Shown here one piece after another: positions 6,392 through 13,071 of a stretch of 13,071 bases of DNA. The position numbers were made by a program, and so were the translations under genes. How positions within the stretch are numbered: the first letter of the stretch is position 1; each line of letters opens with the position of its first letter. Under the pieces are notes generated by a model that was not told the DNA's origin, did not search any database, and saw only the letters and a list, made by a program, of their open reading frames with translations. The stretch is from Candidatus Omnitrophota bacterium (GTDB lineage Bacteria; Omnitrophota; Gorgyraeia; Velamenicoccales; Velamenicoccaceae): the NCBI GenBank assembly GCA_028717105.1, contig JAQUOM010000038.1, forward strand, positions 1 to 13,071. The letters run 5' to 3'.

Positions 6392-8443
6392 ATGTCAAAA
6401 AAATCTATCGTGATCGTAGAATCGCCGGCCAAGGCCAGGACCATCTCGAAGTTCCTTGGCGATAATTTTTCCGTCGTCAGCTCCATGGGGCATATCGTGG
6501 ATCTGCCGCAGAAAAAGCTCGGCGTCGAGATTGACAAGGATTATAAGGCCGAATACGTCGTGATCCCCGGCAAAAAGAAACTCCTTTCTGAATTGAAAAA
6601 AAACGCCAAGACCGCCGACGCCGTTTATTTCGCGACAGACCCTGATCGCGAGGGCGAAGCGATCGGTTGGAATCTCAAGGAATGGATGGATTTAAAAAAA
6701 CAGAAGGTTTTCCGGGTTGAGTTTCATGAGATCACCAAGGCGGCGATCGATGAGGCGTTCCGGTCTCCCCGTTGTTTTAACGAAGACCGCATCCGCGCCC
6801 AGCAGGCCCGCCGCATCCTGGACCGGATCGTCGGGTATTTCTTAAGCCCTCTTTTGTGGCGCAAGGTTACGCGGGGATTGAGCGCCGGCCGCGTCCAATC
6901 CGTGGCGTTGCGCTTGATCGTCGAGCGCGAGAAAGAGATCCAGGCTTTTGTTCCCCAGGAATATTGGAGTATCGACGCAGAGCTTAAGAAACACGAGGGC
7001 TCCTCCAGGGAGAAGAAGGTTTTTAAGGCCTCTTTAGAAAAGATCGACGGCCGGAAGATCCAGATCACCAGCGAAGAAGAGGCGCGCAAGATCGTCGCGG
7101 ACCTCGAAGGCAAGGATTACAAGGTTGAAAGCGTTGACAAGACAACCCGGTCCCGTTCTCCCTTGCCGCCGTTCATCACGAGTACCCTGCAGCAGGACGC
7201 ATTCAACAAGCTGAGATATTCGGCGACCAAGACGATGTTCATCGCCCAGCAGCTTTATGAAGGTATCGAGGTGGGCGAAGAAGGGCCGGTGGGGTTGATC
7301 ACGTATATGCGCACGGATTCCACTCAGGTGGCCCAGACGGCCTTGAAAGAAGTCAGGTCTTTTATTTCTTCCCGGTACGGCGCGCCGTATCTGCCGGAAT
7401 CACCGCGGGTCTATAAATCCAGGAAGCTGGCGCAGGAGGCCCACGAGGCCATCCGGCCGACCAGCGTCCAGAGAAGCCCGAAGGACATGGAGGCCTGCCT
7501 GACGCCGGAACAGTTCAAGTTGTACGAGCTGATCTGGAAGCGTTTTGTGGCTTCTCAGATGAATCCGGCGCAGATGGAGCAGACATCCGTCGTGATCCTC
7601 GCGGACGGTTATTCCTTTAAGGCGACAGGCTCCAGGACGGTCTTCGACGGATTCAGCGTTCTCTATAAATCCGACGAAGACGCCGAAGAGGAATCCAAAA
7701 AAGAATTGCCGCCGTTGGCGCAAGGGGAACTTTTAAGCCTGCAGAAACTCGAACCGGGCCAGCATTTCACGAAGCCGCCGGCCCGCTATTCGGAAGGGTC
7801 CCTTATCAAGGCCTTGGAAGAGGACGGCGTGGGCCGTCCCAGCACGTATGCGCCGACGATCTCGACGCTCGTGTCCCGGGATTATGTGCGCCGGGAAAAA
7901 GGTTACCTTTTGCCGACAGAACTGGGGGTCAAGGTCAGCGAGCTTTTGGTCGGTTATTTCCCCCAGGTCATGGATATCACGTTTACGGCCCATATGGAAG
8001 AAGAACTCGATATGATCGAGGATGGCAAGGCCGACTGGGTCAAGATCCTTAATGAGTTTTACGCGCCTTTTAAGGAGAAGCTGGATTTTGCCGCTCAGGA
8101 TATCAAAAAAGAAGTGATCTATTCCGATGAGATCTGCGATAAGTGCGGTAAGCCCATGGTCATCAAGTGGGGCCGTAAAGGCAAGTTCTTGAGTTGTTCG
8201 GATTACCCGACATGCAAAAATGCCAAATCGATTTCTTCGGGCGTGAAGTGCCCTGCCCCCGGCTGCGGAGGAGATCTTATCCTGAGACGGTCCTACCGGG
8301 GGCGTTCTTTTTACGGCTGCAGCAATTATCCGAAGTGCACGTTTACTTCGCAGGAATTGCCTTCGACGGACGGGCCGCCGGCCGCAGACGCGCAGGATAA
8401 GAGTGCGTTGCCGCCGGAAGGCGATGGCAAGACCTCTCCATGA
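6392..8443 (+). CDS. topA: DNA topoisomerase I (type IA)
   Basis: A 683-residue type IA topoisomerase, which relaxes negative supercoils by passing one strand through a transient nick held by a tyrosine. The N-terminal TOPRIM domain has VESPAKARTI with E10 and TDPDREGEA with D83, D85 and E87. Y305 in ITYMRTDS is the expected catalytic tyrosine. GRPSTYAPTISTL also matches the family. Two C-terminal zinc ribbons are visible: cysteines 582/585/602/608 and 620/625/643/649. The last 34 residues are an unstructured Asp/Pro-rich tail. Two ribbons is fewer than the three of E. coli TopA but common elsewhere. The ATG is preceded by AAAAGGGAG with a 2-nt spacer. It lies 18 nt after dprA and is probably in the same transcript. 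Confidence 0.97.
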   Translation: MSKKSIVIVESPAKARTISKFLGDNFSVVSSMGHIVDLPQKKLGVEIDKDYKAEYVVIPGKKKLLSELKKNAKTADAVYFATDPDREGEAIGWNLKEWMDLKKQKVFRVEFHEITKAAIDEAFRSPRCFNEDRIRAQQARRILDRIVGYFLSPLLWRKVTRGLSAGRVQSVALRLIVEREKEIQAFVPQEYWSIDAELKKHEGSSREKKVFKASLEKIDGRKIQITSEEEARKIVADLEGKDYKVESVDKTTRSRSPLPPFITSTLQQDAFNKLRYSATKTMFIAQQLYEGIEVGEEGPVGLITYMRTDSTQVAQTALKEVRSFISSRYGAPYLPESPRVYKSRKLAQEAHEAIRPTSVQRSPKDMEACLTPEQFKLYELIWKRFVASQMNPAQMEQTSVVILADGYSFKATGSRTVFDGFSVLYKSDEDAEEESKKELPPLAQGELLSLQKLEPGQHFTKPPARYSEGSLIKALEEDGVGRPSTYAPTISTLVSRDYVRREKGYLLPTELGVKVSELLVGYFPQVMDITFTAHMEEELDMIEDGKADWVKILNEFYAPFKEKLDFAAQDIKKEVIYSDEICDKCGKPMVIKWGRKGKFLSCSDYPTCKNAKSISSGVKCPAPGCGGDLILRRSYRGRSFYGCSNYPKCTFTSQELPSTDGPPAADAQDKSALPPEGDGKTSP

Positions 8444-8475
8444 CAATCGAGCGAAGATGTTCTCTGTATTTTTAT

Positions 8476-8485
8476 TCCTTCGGGA
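8476..8485 (+). other. Short TTCG-loop hairpin before the methyltransferase fusion gene
   Basis: TCC-TTCG-GGA forms a 3-bp stem with a C(UUCG)G tetraloop, ending 6 nt before the ATG at 8492. The 48-nt gap from topA has no Shine-Dalgarno sequence. The 12-mer TCCTTCGGGACA here recurs at 10294-10305, just upstream of hldD. Confidence 0.35.
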
Positions 8486-8491
8486 CACCGT

Positions 8492-10324
8492 ATGAAGACA
8501 AGAGATTTTAAGGAGACCCTTAAGACAAGCGTCCTGGTCTGCGACGGGGCCCTCGGGACCGTGTTCTATGAGAGGGGCTTGTCGGCGGGTTCCCCTTGCG
8601 AATATCTCAACGTCACCCGCCCCGATGCCGTCTTGGCCCTGCATCGGGAATATATCGATGCCGGCTGCGACATCATCCAGACCAATACATTCGGCGCCAA
8701 CAAAATCAGGCTTTCCGCCTATGGCCTTCAGAACGAAGCGGAGGCGGTGAGCCGGGCCGGCGCGATGATTGCGCGGGAGGCGGCAGGCAACAGGGATATT
8801 TTTGTCGCCGGGTCTATCGGCCCCTTGGGCCGGTTTCCTGCAGAACAGGGCTTGTCCGAAGAGGAAGCCCGGGCCGTCTTTGAAGAACAGATTTTGGCGT
8901 TGAGCGGAGCCGGGGTCGACCTTTTTGTCCTCGAGACGTTCCGGAGTTTAAAAGAACTTCGCCTGGCTTTGGATATTTGTCGGTCCGTTTCTTCGCTTCC
9001 CGTCGTCTGCCAGATGTCGTTTCAGGAAAATATGGGAACGGCCCTGGGGGAAGATATGCGCCAGGTGGTCCGGGAACTGGAAACCGGGGGTGCGGATGTC
9101 ATCGGGGCCAATTGCGGCCTGGGGCCTGCGCATATCCTGGAAGCCGCCCGGCGGCTCGTCTCATTGTCATCCGGTTTTATTTCCGCGCAGCCGAACGCAG
9201 GCTATCCGCAGGCTGTTGACGGCCGCACGTATTATTTGACGACGCCGGATTATTTTGCGCGATACGCACTGGCCTTAAAAGAAGCGGGCGTGAATATCAT
9301 CGGAGGCTGCTGCGGGATCACCCCGGCGCATATCCGTCTGGCGGCCCGGGCCGTCAAGGGGGCGGCCCCGGCGCGACGTTCTGCCGAGGTTTTTTCTTTT
9401 CCGGCTGATGCCGGCAAGAGGCCATCGTCCGTCGCCGATCAATTCGTCCCCGGCCGGTTCACCATTATCGCGGAGCTCCTGCCTCCGAAAAATGCGGACA
9501 TTCAGAAGATGGAGGCCGCGGCCGAGCTTTTGAAAGCAGGCGGCGCTGCGGTGTTGAGCGTGCCTGAAAATCCTTTGGGCCAGAGCCGCATGAGCGCCAT
9601 CGTGGCGGCGGCTTGCGTGAAGAATCGGACAGGGCTGGAAGCTGTTTTTCACTTCACGTGCCGTGACCGTAATCTCGTCGGCATCCAGTCGGACCTGCTG
9701 GGCGCCCACGCCCTGGGCCTGACGTGTCTTTTGGCGGTCACCGGAGATCCGGCAGGGCTTGGCCCCCACGGCAAGGCCACGAGCGTTTATGATCTGAACG
9801 TGATCCAGCTGATTACGCTGGTCGAAAACATGAACCGCCATATGGGGCTGGATATGTGTGTCGGGGCGGCGTTCAATCCCCACGCGAAAAATCTAGACGC
9901 CCAGGTGGCTTATTTGCGGCGCAAGGTGGATGCCGGGGCGCGTTTTATCATGACGCAACCTTTTTTCAAGGCCTCCGGGATCCTGGAGATCCACGACCGG
10001 ATCAAGTCTATGGGGGTGCCTGTTTTTTACGGAGTTCTCCCTCTGGTCAGCAGTAAAAACGCAGAGTTCCTTCATAACGAAGTTCCGGGGATTTCCATCC
10101 CCGTGGAGATCCGCCGGCGCATGCGGATCGACGACAAGGAAAAAGCGGTCCGGGAGGGCGAAGCCATCGCCATGGAGATCATTGAATCGGTCCGTGGCCG
10201 CGTCGACGGCATTTATCTTGTTTCTCCTTTTGGACATTACGATGTCAGCGCGCGCATCATCAAGACATTATCGGTCCGGCGGGATGCGGTGGGTCCTTCG
10301 GGACAAAAGGGAGGAGTTTCATGA
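8492..10324 (+). CDS. Bifunctional homocysteine S-methyltransferase / 5,10-methylenetetrahydrofolate reductase
   Basis: A 610-residue fusion. Residues 1-290 match the homocysteine methyltransferase domain: DGALGT at 18-23, and a zinc site from C208 in GANCGLGP with C273/C274 in GGCCGITP. Residues about 315-595 match the MetF flavoprotein barrel: ELLPPKN (E328 in the place of the catalytic Glu), VTGDP at 416-420 and MTQPFF at 487-492. A short linker (290-315) joins them. MetF-type domains reduce methylene-THF to methyl-THF, and the first domain methylates homocysteine to methionine. The arrangement resembles Bacillus YitJ. It has no cobalamin-binding domain, so how the methyl group moves between sites is unclear; a separate cobalamin partner or a different methyl donor is possible. 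The start has no Shine-Dalgarno sequence, and the stop overlaps hldD by 4 nt. No S-box riboswitch is visible in the 48-nt leader. Confidence 0.93.
   Translation: MKTRDFKETLKTSVLVCDGALGTVFYERGLSAGSPCEYLNVTRPDAVLALHREYIDAGCDIIQTNTFGANKIRLSAYGLQNEAEAVSRAGAMIAREAAGNRDIFVAGSIGPLGRFPAEQGLSEEEARAVFEEQILALSGAGVDLFVLETFRSLKELRLALDICRSVSSLPVVCQMSFQENMGTALGEDMRQVVRELETGGADVIGANCGLGPAHILEAARRLVSLSSGFISAQPNAGYPQAVDGRTYYLTTPDYFARYALALKEAGVNIIGGCCGITPAHIRLAARAVKGAAPARRSAEVFSFPADAGKRPSSVADQFVPGRFTIIAELLPPKNADIQKMEAAAELLKAGGAAVLSVPENPLGQSRMSAIVAAACVKNRTGLEAVFHFTCRDRNLVGIQSDLLGAHALGLTCLLAVTGDPAGLGPHGKATSVYDLNVIQLITLVENMNRHMGLDMCVGAAFNPHAKNLDAQVAYLRRKVDAGARFIMTQPFFKASGILEIHDRIKSMGVPVFYGVLPLVSSKNAEFLHNEVPGISIPVEIRRRMRIDDKEKAVREGEAIAMEIIESVRGRVDGIYLVSPFGHYDVSARIIKTLSVRRDAVGPSGQKGGVS
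10293..10304 (+). other. Perfect GTCC-TTCG-GGAC hairpin upstream of hldD
   Basis: A 4-bp stem with a UUCG tetraloop lies in the last codons of the fusion gene. It is followed at 10308-10316 by AGGGAGGAG, a strong Shine-Dalgarno sequence with 4 nt to the hldD ATG. The hairpin may shape access to that site, or may simply reflect coding sequence. Confidence 0.4.
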
Positions 10325-11283
10325 TCATTGTGACAGGGGCCGCGGGTTTTATCGGGAGTTGTTTTTTAGAAAAGCTTAACCGCGAGGGGATCGATGACAT
10401 TGTGGCCGTCGACAGGCTTGACGATTCGGATAAATGGCGGGGCTTGGCGAACAAGCGCATCCAGGATTATCTCGACAAGGATGAACTTCTCGACCGCATA
10501 CGTTCCAACCGCCTGCCCCGTGTACGTCAGATCGTCCATATGGGGGCGTGCAGTTCGACGACGTGCACGGACGCGCGTTACGTCATGGACAATAATTATG
10601 CGTATTCCCGGGAGCTGGCCCAGGGAGCATTCCGGCGGAAAGTCCCGTTTTTGTACGCTTCTTCGGCAGCGACATACGGGGACGGGGAACGTGGCTTTGA
10701 CGACGATCCCGCTCTCTTGACGTCCTTGCGCCCTTTGAATATTTACGGATACTCCAAGCATCTTTTTGATCTGTGGATCCGGGCTAACGGCCATGCCCGC
10801 CGGGCCACAGGTCTGAAGTTTTTTAATGTGTTTGGCCCCAACGAGTATCACAAGGGAGAGATGGCCAGCGTTTTATGCCGGCGTTTTGACGAGATCGCTG
10901 CCGGAGGCGAGTTCCGCCTTTTTAAATCCTATCGCACCGGCTACAAGGACGGTGAACAGAAAAGGGATTTTATTTACGTCAAAGATGCGGTTGAAGCCAT
11001 GTTCTTTTTCGTCGTTCACCCCGACAAAACGGGCCTTTTTAACCTGGGGACAGGCGAGGCACGCAGCTGGAACGATCTGGCGAAGGCGCTTTTTGCCGCG
11101 CTGGGACAGAAGCCGAGGATTTCTTATATCGATATGCCCGAGGAGCTTCAGGGGCGTTACCAGTATTTTACGCAGGCCAGGATGGACCGGTTGCGAAAGG
11201 CGGGTTTTAAGGCGCCTTTTCGTTCTTTAGAAGAATCCGTGGCTGACTATGTCGGATATCTCAAGGACAAGGCATATTTGTGA
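10321..11283 (+). CDS. hldD: ADP-L-glycero-D-manno-heptose 6-epimerase
   Basis: This 320-residue short-chain dehydrogenase-type epimerase converts ADP-D-glycero- to ADP-L-glycero-manno-heptose, the donor for LPS inner-core heptose. The NADP site TGAAGFIG is at 5-12. Features that separate HldD from other sugar epimerases are present: GACSSTT at 75-81, a YxxxK pair Y142/K146 in YGYSKHLFD, FGPNEYHKGEMASV at 171-184 and DFIYVKD. Length is close to E. coli HldD. The start overlaps the preceding stop (ATGA) and has the strong AGGGAGGAG site. With waaA 1 kb downstream it points to an organism with an LPS-bearing outer membrane. No other heptose genes (hldE, gmhA, gmhB, waaC or waaF) are in the window. 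Confidence 0.95.
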   Translation: MIIVTGAAGFIGSCFLEKLNREGIDDIVAVDRLDDSDKWRGLANKRIQDYLDKDELLDRIRSNRLPRVRQIVHMGACSSTTCTDARYVMDNNYAYSRELAQGAFRRKVPFLYASSAATYGDGERGFDDDPALLTSLRPLNIYGYSKHLFDLWIRANGHARRATGLKFFNVFGPNEYHKGEMASVLCRRFDEIAAGGEFRLFKSYRTGYKDGEQKRDFIYVKDAVEAMFFFVVHPDKTGLFNLGTGEARSWNDLAKALFAALGQKPRISYIDMPEELQGRYQYFTQARMDRLRKAGFKAPFRSLEESVADYVGYLKDKAYL

Positions 11284-11340
11284 CGGTCGCAGGAGACGGC
11301 GCCCGCAAGGGCGAGGCCGGACGGTTAGAAGAGGATCGGC

Positions 11341-12201
11341 ATGGAACGCCATATCGAGAAGTTTTTGCGGTATCTGGAGATCGAAAAGAACGCCTCGTCT
11401 CATACGATCGGTAACTATAAGGCCGATCTTCGGGAATTCGGCGTTTTTTTGAAGGATGCGCCTGTCGAATCCGTGGATTACCTGACCATCCGCCGTTTCC
11501 TGGCGCATTTGAAAGAGCGCAACCTGACGGCGCGCAGCACGGCGCGCAAGCTATCGTCTTTGCGCAGTTTCTTCAGGTTTCTCGTTAAGGACGGCTATCT
11601 GAAGGTGAATCCGACGGATGCCGTCTCTTCGCCTAAACAGGAAAAGACCCTTCCGAAGTTCCTGACCGAAGGCGAAGCGGTCAGCCTGATCGAGGCGCCG
11701 GATGAAACCACGGTTTTGGGCTCGAGGGACAGGGCGATGCTGGAGACCCTTTATTCGACAGGCATGCGGATCTCGGAATTGGTAGGCCTGAAGGAAGACG
11801 ATGTCGATTTTATCGGCGGGACCGTCAAGGTCTACGGCAAAGGGAAGAAAGAGAGGCTCCTGCCTATCGGAGACCGCGCGCTAAAGGCCATCCGCAATTA
11901 TCTCAAAAAACGCCATACCGCATCACGGTTTATTTTTTTGAATAAGAATAAAAAGGCCCTGGGGGCGCGGGGATTCCGCAAGGTCCTCAATAAGTACGTC
12001 CTCAAGGCGAGCCTCAAAGAGCACATATCTCCGCACACCCTGCGGCATTCTTTTGCGACCCACCTGTTGAACCGGGGAGCGGATTTGCGTTCCGTGCAGG
12101 AACTTCTGGGCCACGCGAATCTTTCGACGACGCAGATATATACGCATTTAACGACAGAGAAGCTCAAGAGCGTCTATGAAAAGGCGCATCCACGCGCCTA
12201 A
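11341..12201 (+). CDS. xerC: Xer-type tyrosine recombinase
   Basis: A 286-residue recombinase of XerC/XerD size. Residues 1-85 form the SAM-like DNA-binding domain. The catalytic domain has R143 in GMRISELVGL, K167 in YGKGKKER, H232 and R235 in HTLRHSFATHLL, H258 in LLGHANLST and the nucleophile Y267 in TQIYTH. All expected catalytic residues are present. Such enzymes resolve chromosome dimers at dif near the replication terminus, usually with FtsK. Start: ATG at 11341 with AAGAGGA 5 nt upstream, 57 nt after hldD. No excisionase, phage or transposon gene is nearby, and the topA-xer neighbourhood is typical of a housekeeping copy. Whether it is XerC, XerD or a single Xer cannot be settled from one gene, so the symbol is provisional. 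Confidence 0.92.
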   Translation: MERHIEKFLRYLEIEKNASSHTIGNYKADLREFGVFLKDAPVESVDYLTIRRFLAHLKERNLTARSTARKLSSLRSFFRFLVKDGYLKVNPTDAVSSPKQEKTLPKFLTEGEAVSLIEAPDETTVLGSRDRAMLETLYSTGMRISELVGLKEDDVDFIGGTVKVYGKGKKERLLPIGDRALKAIRNYLKKRHTASRFIFLNKNKKALGARGFRKVLNKYVLKASLKEHISPHTLRHSFATHLLNRGADLRSVQELLGHANLSTTQIYTHLTTEKLKSVYEKAHPRA

Positions 12202-12241
12202 GAGGGTAAGCGGGTATGCGGGTGGGCGGGTGCATGGGTTG
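12202..12241 (+). repeat. Period-8 GCGGGTNN array with G-quadruplex potential
   Basis: Five octamers follow the xer stop codon without a gap. GGGT recurs at 12204, 12212, 12220, 12228 and 12236, an exact period of 8; the consensus unit is GCGGGTNN. An extra GGG at 12224-12226 gives six GGG runs with gaps of 1 to 5 nt, which satisfies the usual G-quadruplex pattern on the + strand, and so in the mRNA. The remaining 50 nt to waaA are A/T-rich, with no clear promoter or terminator. Confidence 0.8.
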
Positions 12242-12291
12242 AAAAATATTTATCCTTCGGTTTGGAGTGTTGTTGATACAGAAAAACGGCC

Positions 12292-13071
12292 ATGATTTAT
12301 TTATTCTATGACATTCTTTTATTGTTCGCTGCCCTGGTCTATTTGCCGTTTTACGCGGTGCGAGGACGGCTGCACGGCAGGATCTTGAGCCGGATCGGGA
12401 TCTTCGATGAAGACGACCTGAAGGCCTCCGCCGGCCGCAGGACGGTCTGGATCCACGCCGTCAGCGTCGGTGAAGCCAGGGCCGCGGAATCCCTGGTGCG
12501 CCTCATCCGCAAGCAGTGGCCGCAGGACCGTCTCGTCGTCTCGACGGTGACGCCTACCGGTTATGCGATTTTAAAGAAGGTTTTGAAAGACGACGAAACG
12601 GCCTTTTTCGCGCCGCTGGACTTGTCCTGGGTCGTCAGGAAGTTCCTTTTGGTCCTGCAGCCGCGCCTTCTGGTCATCATGGAAACAGAACTTTGGCCTA
12701 ATCTGGTCCGCCTGAGCGTTGCCGCCGGCGCCCGCGTGGTCGTCGTCAACGGACGCATCTCGGACAATTCTTTTAAAGGATATAAAAGGCTTTTGTGGCT
12801 CATCGGTCCAGTCCTGAAACTGATCGATGTGTTTTGTATGCAGAGCGCCGCATCGGCCGAAAGGATCAAAGCGCTGGGGGCCCCTGCTGACCGTGTCTGC
12901 GTAACGGGGAATATTAAATTCGACTTAGGCTATGATGCCGTCCGCCCCCCATTTTTAGAGAACATGCGTTTGCTGGCCGGGGACAACATGGTCCTGGTTG
13001 CCGGGAGCACCCATGACAACGAAGAAGAAATGATCCTGGGCATCTTTAAATCTCTGCACAAGGATTTTCCG
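12292..13071 (+). CDS. waaA: 3-deoxy-D-manno-octulosonic acid (Kdo) transferase, N-terminal 260 residues (3' end outside window)
   Basis: An ATG at 12292 opens a frame with no stop to the window edge, giving 260 residues. It matches WaaA (KdtA, glycosyltransferase family 30), which adds Kdo from CMP-Kdo to lipid A precursor at the inner membrane. A hydrophobic N-terminal anchor (residues 2-22) is followed by WIHAVSVGE at 53-61 (E61 is the likely catalytic base), ETELWPN at 131-137, NGRIS at 153-157, GNIKFD at 206-211 and the start of the nucleotide domain with GSTH at 238-241. A typical WaaA is about 420 residues, so roughly the last third is missing. There is an in-frame stop 15 nt before the ATG, so the start cannot lie far upstream. 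No clear Shine-Dalgarno sequence precedes it. Together with hldD it supports LPS inner-core synthesis. Confidence 0.94.
   Translation, partial: MIYLFYDILLLFAALVYLPFYAVRGRLHGRILSRIGIFDEDDLKASAGRRTVWIHAVSVGEARAAESLVRLIRKQWPQDRLVVSTVTPTGYAILKKVLKDDETAFFAPLDLSWVVRKFLLVLQPRLLVIMETELWPNLVRLSVAAGARVVVVNGRISDNSFKGYKRLLWLIGPVLKLIDVFCMQSAASAERIKALGAPADRVCVTGNIKFDLGYDAVRPPFLENMRLLAGDNMVLVAGSTHDNEEEMILGIFKSLHKDFP

Noticed and set aside
7733..8644. Long - strand open frame (303 codons) across the topA end and the next gene start
   Set aside because: It spans two confident + strand genes and shows no recognisable motif, so it is a shadow frame.
11341..12201. Phage or integron integrase marking a mobile island
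   Set aside because: The length and motifs fit housekeeping Xer recombinases. There are no phage genes, attachment-site repeats or cargo on either side.
12202..12241. CRISPR array
   Set aside because: The period is 8 nt, with no spacers and no cas genes. It is a short tandem repeat.
12239..12291. Promoter for waaA (TTGAAA at 12239)
   Set aside because: No acceptable -10 box lies 16-18 nt downstream; the sequence there is TTGGAG. waaA may be read from the upstream transcript.
1..13071. A new multi-gene defence, mobile or biosynthetic system
   Set aside because: All twelve genes fall in known housekeeping families with intact motifs, and no unrecognised gene or conserved cassette remains. 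Only the spacer repeats are unexplained.

Overview
All twelve genes I can support lie on the + strand and are tightly packed. The window looks like ordinary chromosomal DNA of a Gram-negative bacterium. Evidence for an outer membrane with LPS is an ADP-heptose epimerase (hldD) and a Kdo transferase (waaA). A prepilin peptidase points to type IV pili and/or type II secretion. The gene mix and the repeat-rich spacers remind me of candidate phyla such as Omnitrophota, but that is a weak inference; no rRNA or other taxonomic marker is present.

Layout. Positions 1-165 hold the 3' end of ilvC. Positions 166-337 are a spacer of repeats: a partial duplication of the ilvC tail around a structured hairpin, then an octamer array that runs up to the leuA start. 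Positions 338-4556 are a compact run leuA-aroE-pilD-aroC with overlaps of 1 and 8 nt and one 19-nt gap. It makes the leucine precursor, carries out two steps of the shikimate pathway and processes prepilins. It ends at a strong intrinsic terminator (4581-4617). A plausible sigma-70-type promoter (4677-4705) then starts a second run: aroK-dprA-topA, a homocysteine methyltransferase/methylenetetrahydrofolate reductase fusion, hldD and a Xer recombinase gene (4752-12201). Two of its junctions are 4-nt ATGA overlaps. After the recombinase comes a 40-nt GGGT octamer array, then waaA, which runs off the right edge.

How the genes fit together. ilvC and leuA serve branched-chain amino acids. aroE, aroK and aroC are the shikimate dehydrogenase, shikimate kinase and chorismate synthase steps. 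The fusion protein serves methionine and one-carbon metabolism. hldD and waaA build the LPS inner core. dprA, topA and the Xer gene handle DNA uptake or recombination, supercoiling and chromosome resolution.

I found no defence system, mobile element, prophage, CRISPR array or RNA gene, and no convincing new multi-gene system. The least explained signals are in the spacers: the duplicated ilvC tail with its hairpin, and two period-8 arrays, one running into the leuA start codon and one able to form a G-quadruplex. Several starts (leuA, aroE, dprA, the fusion gene, waaA) lack a recognisable Shine-Dalgarno sequence, while aroC, aroK, topA, hldD and the Xer gene have one.
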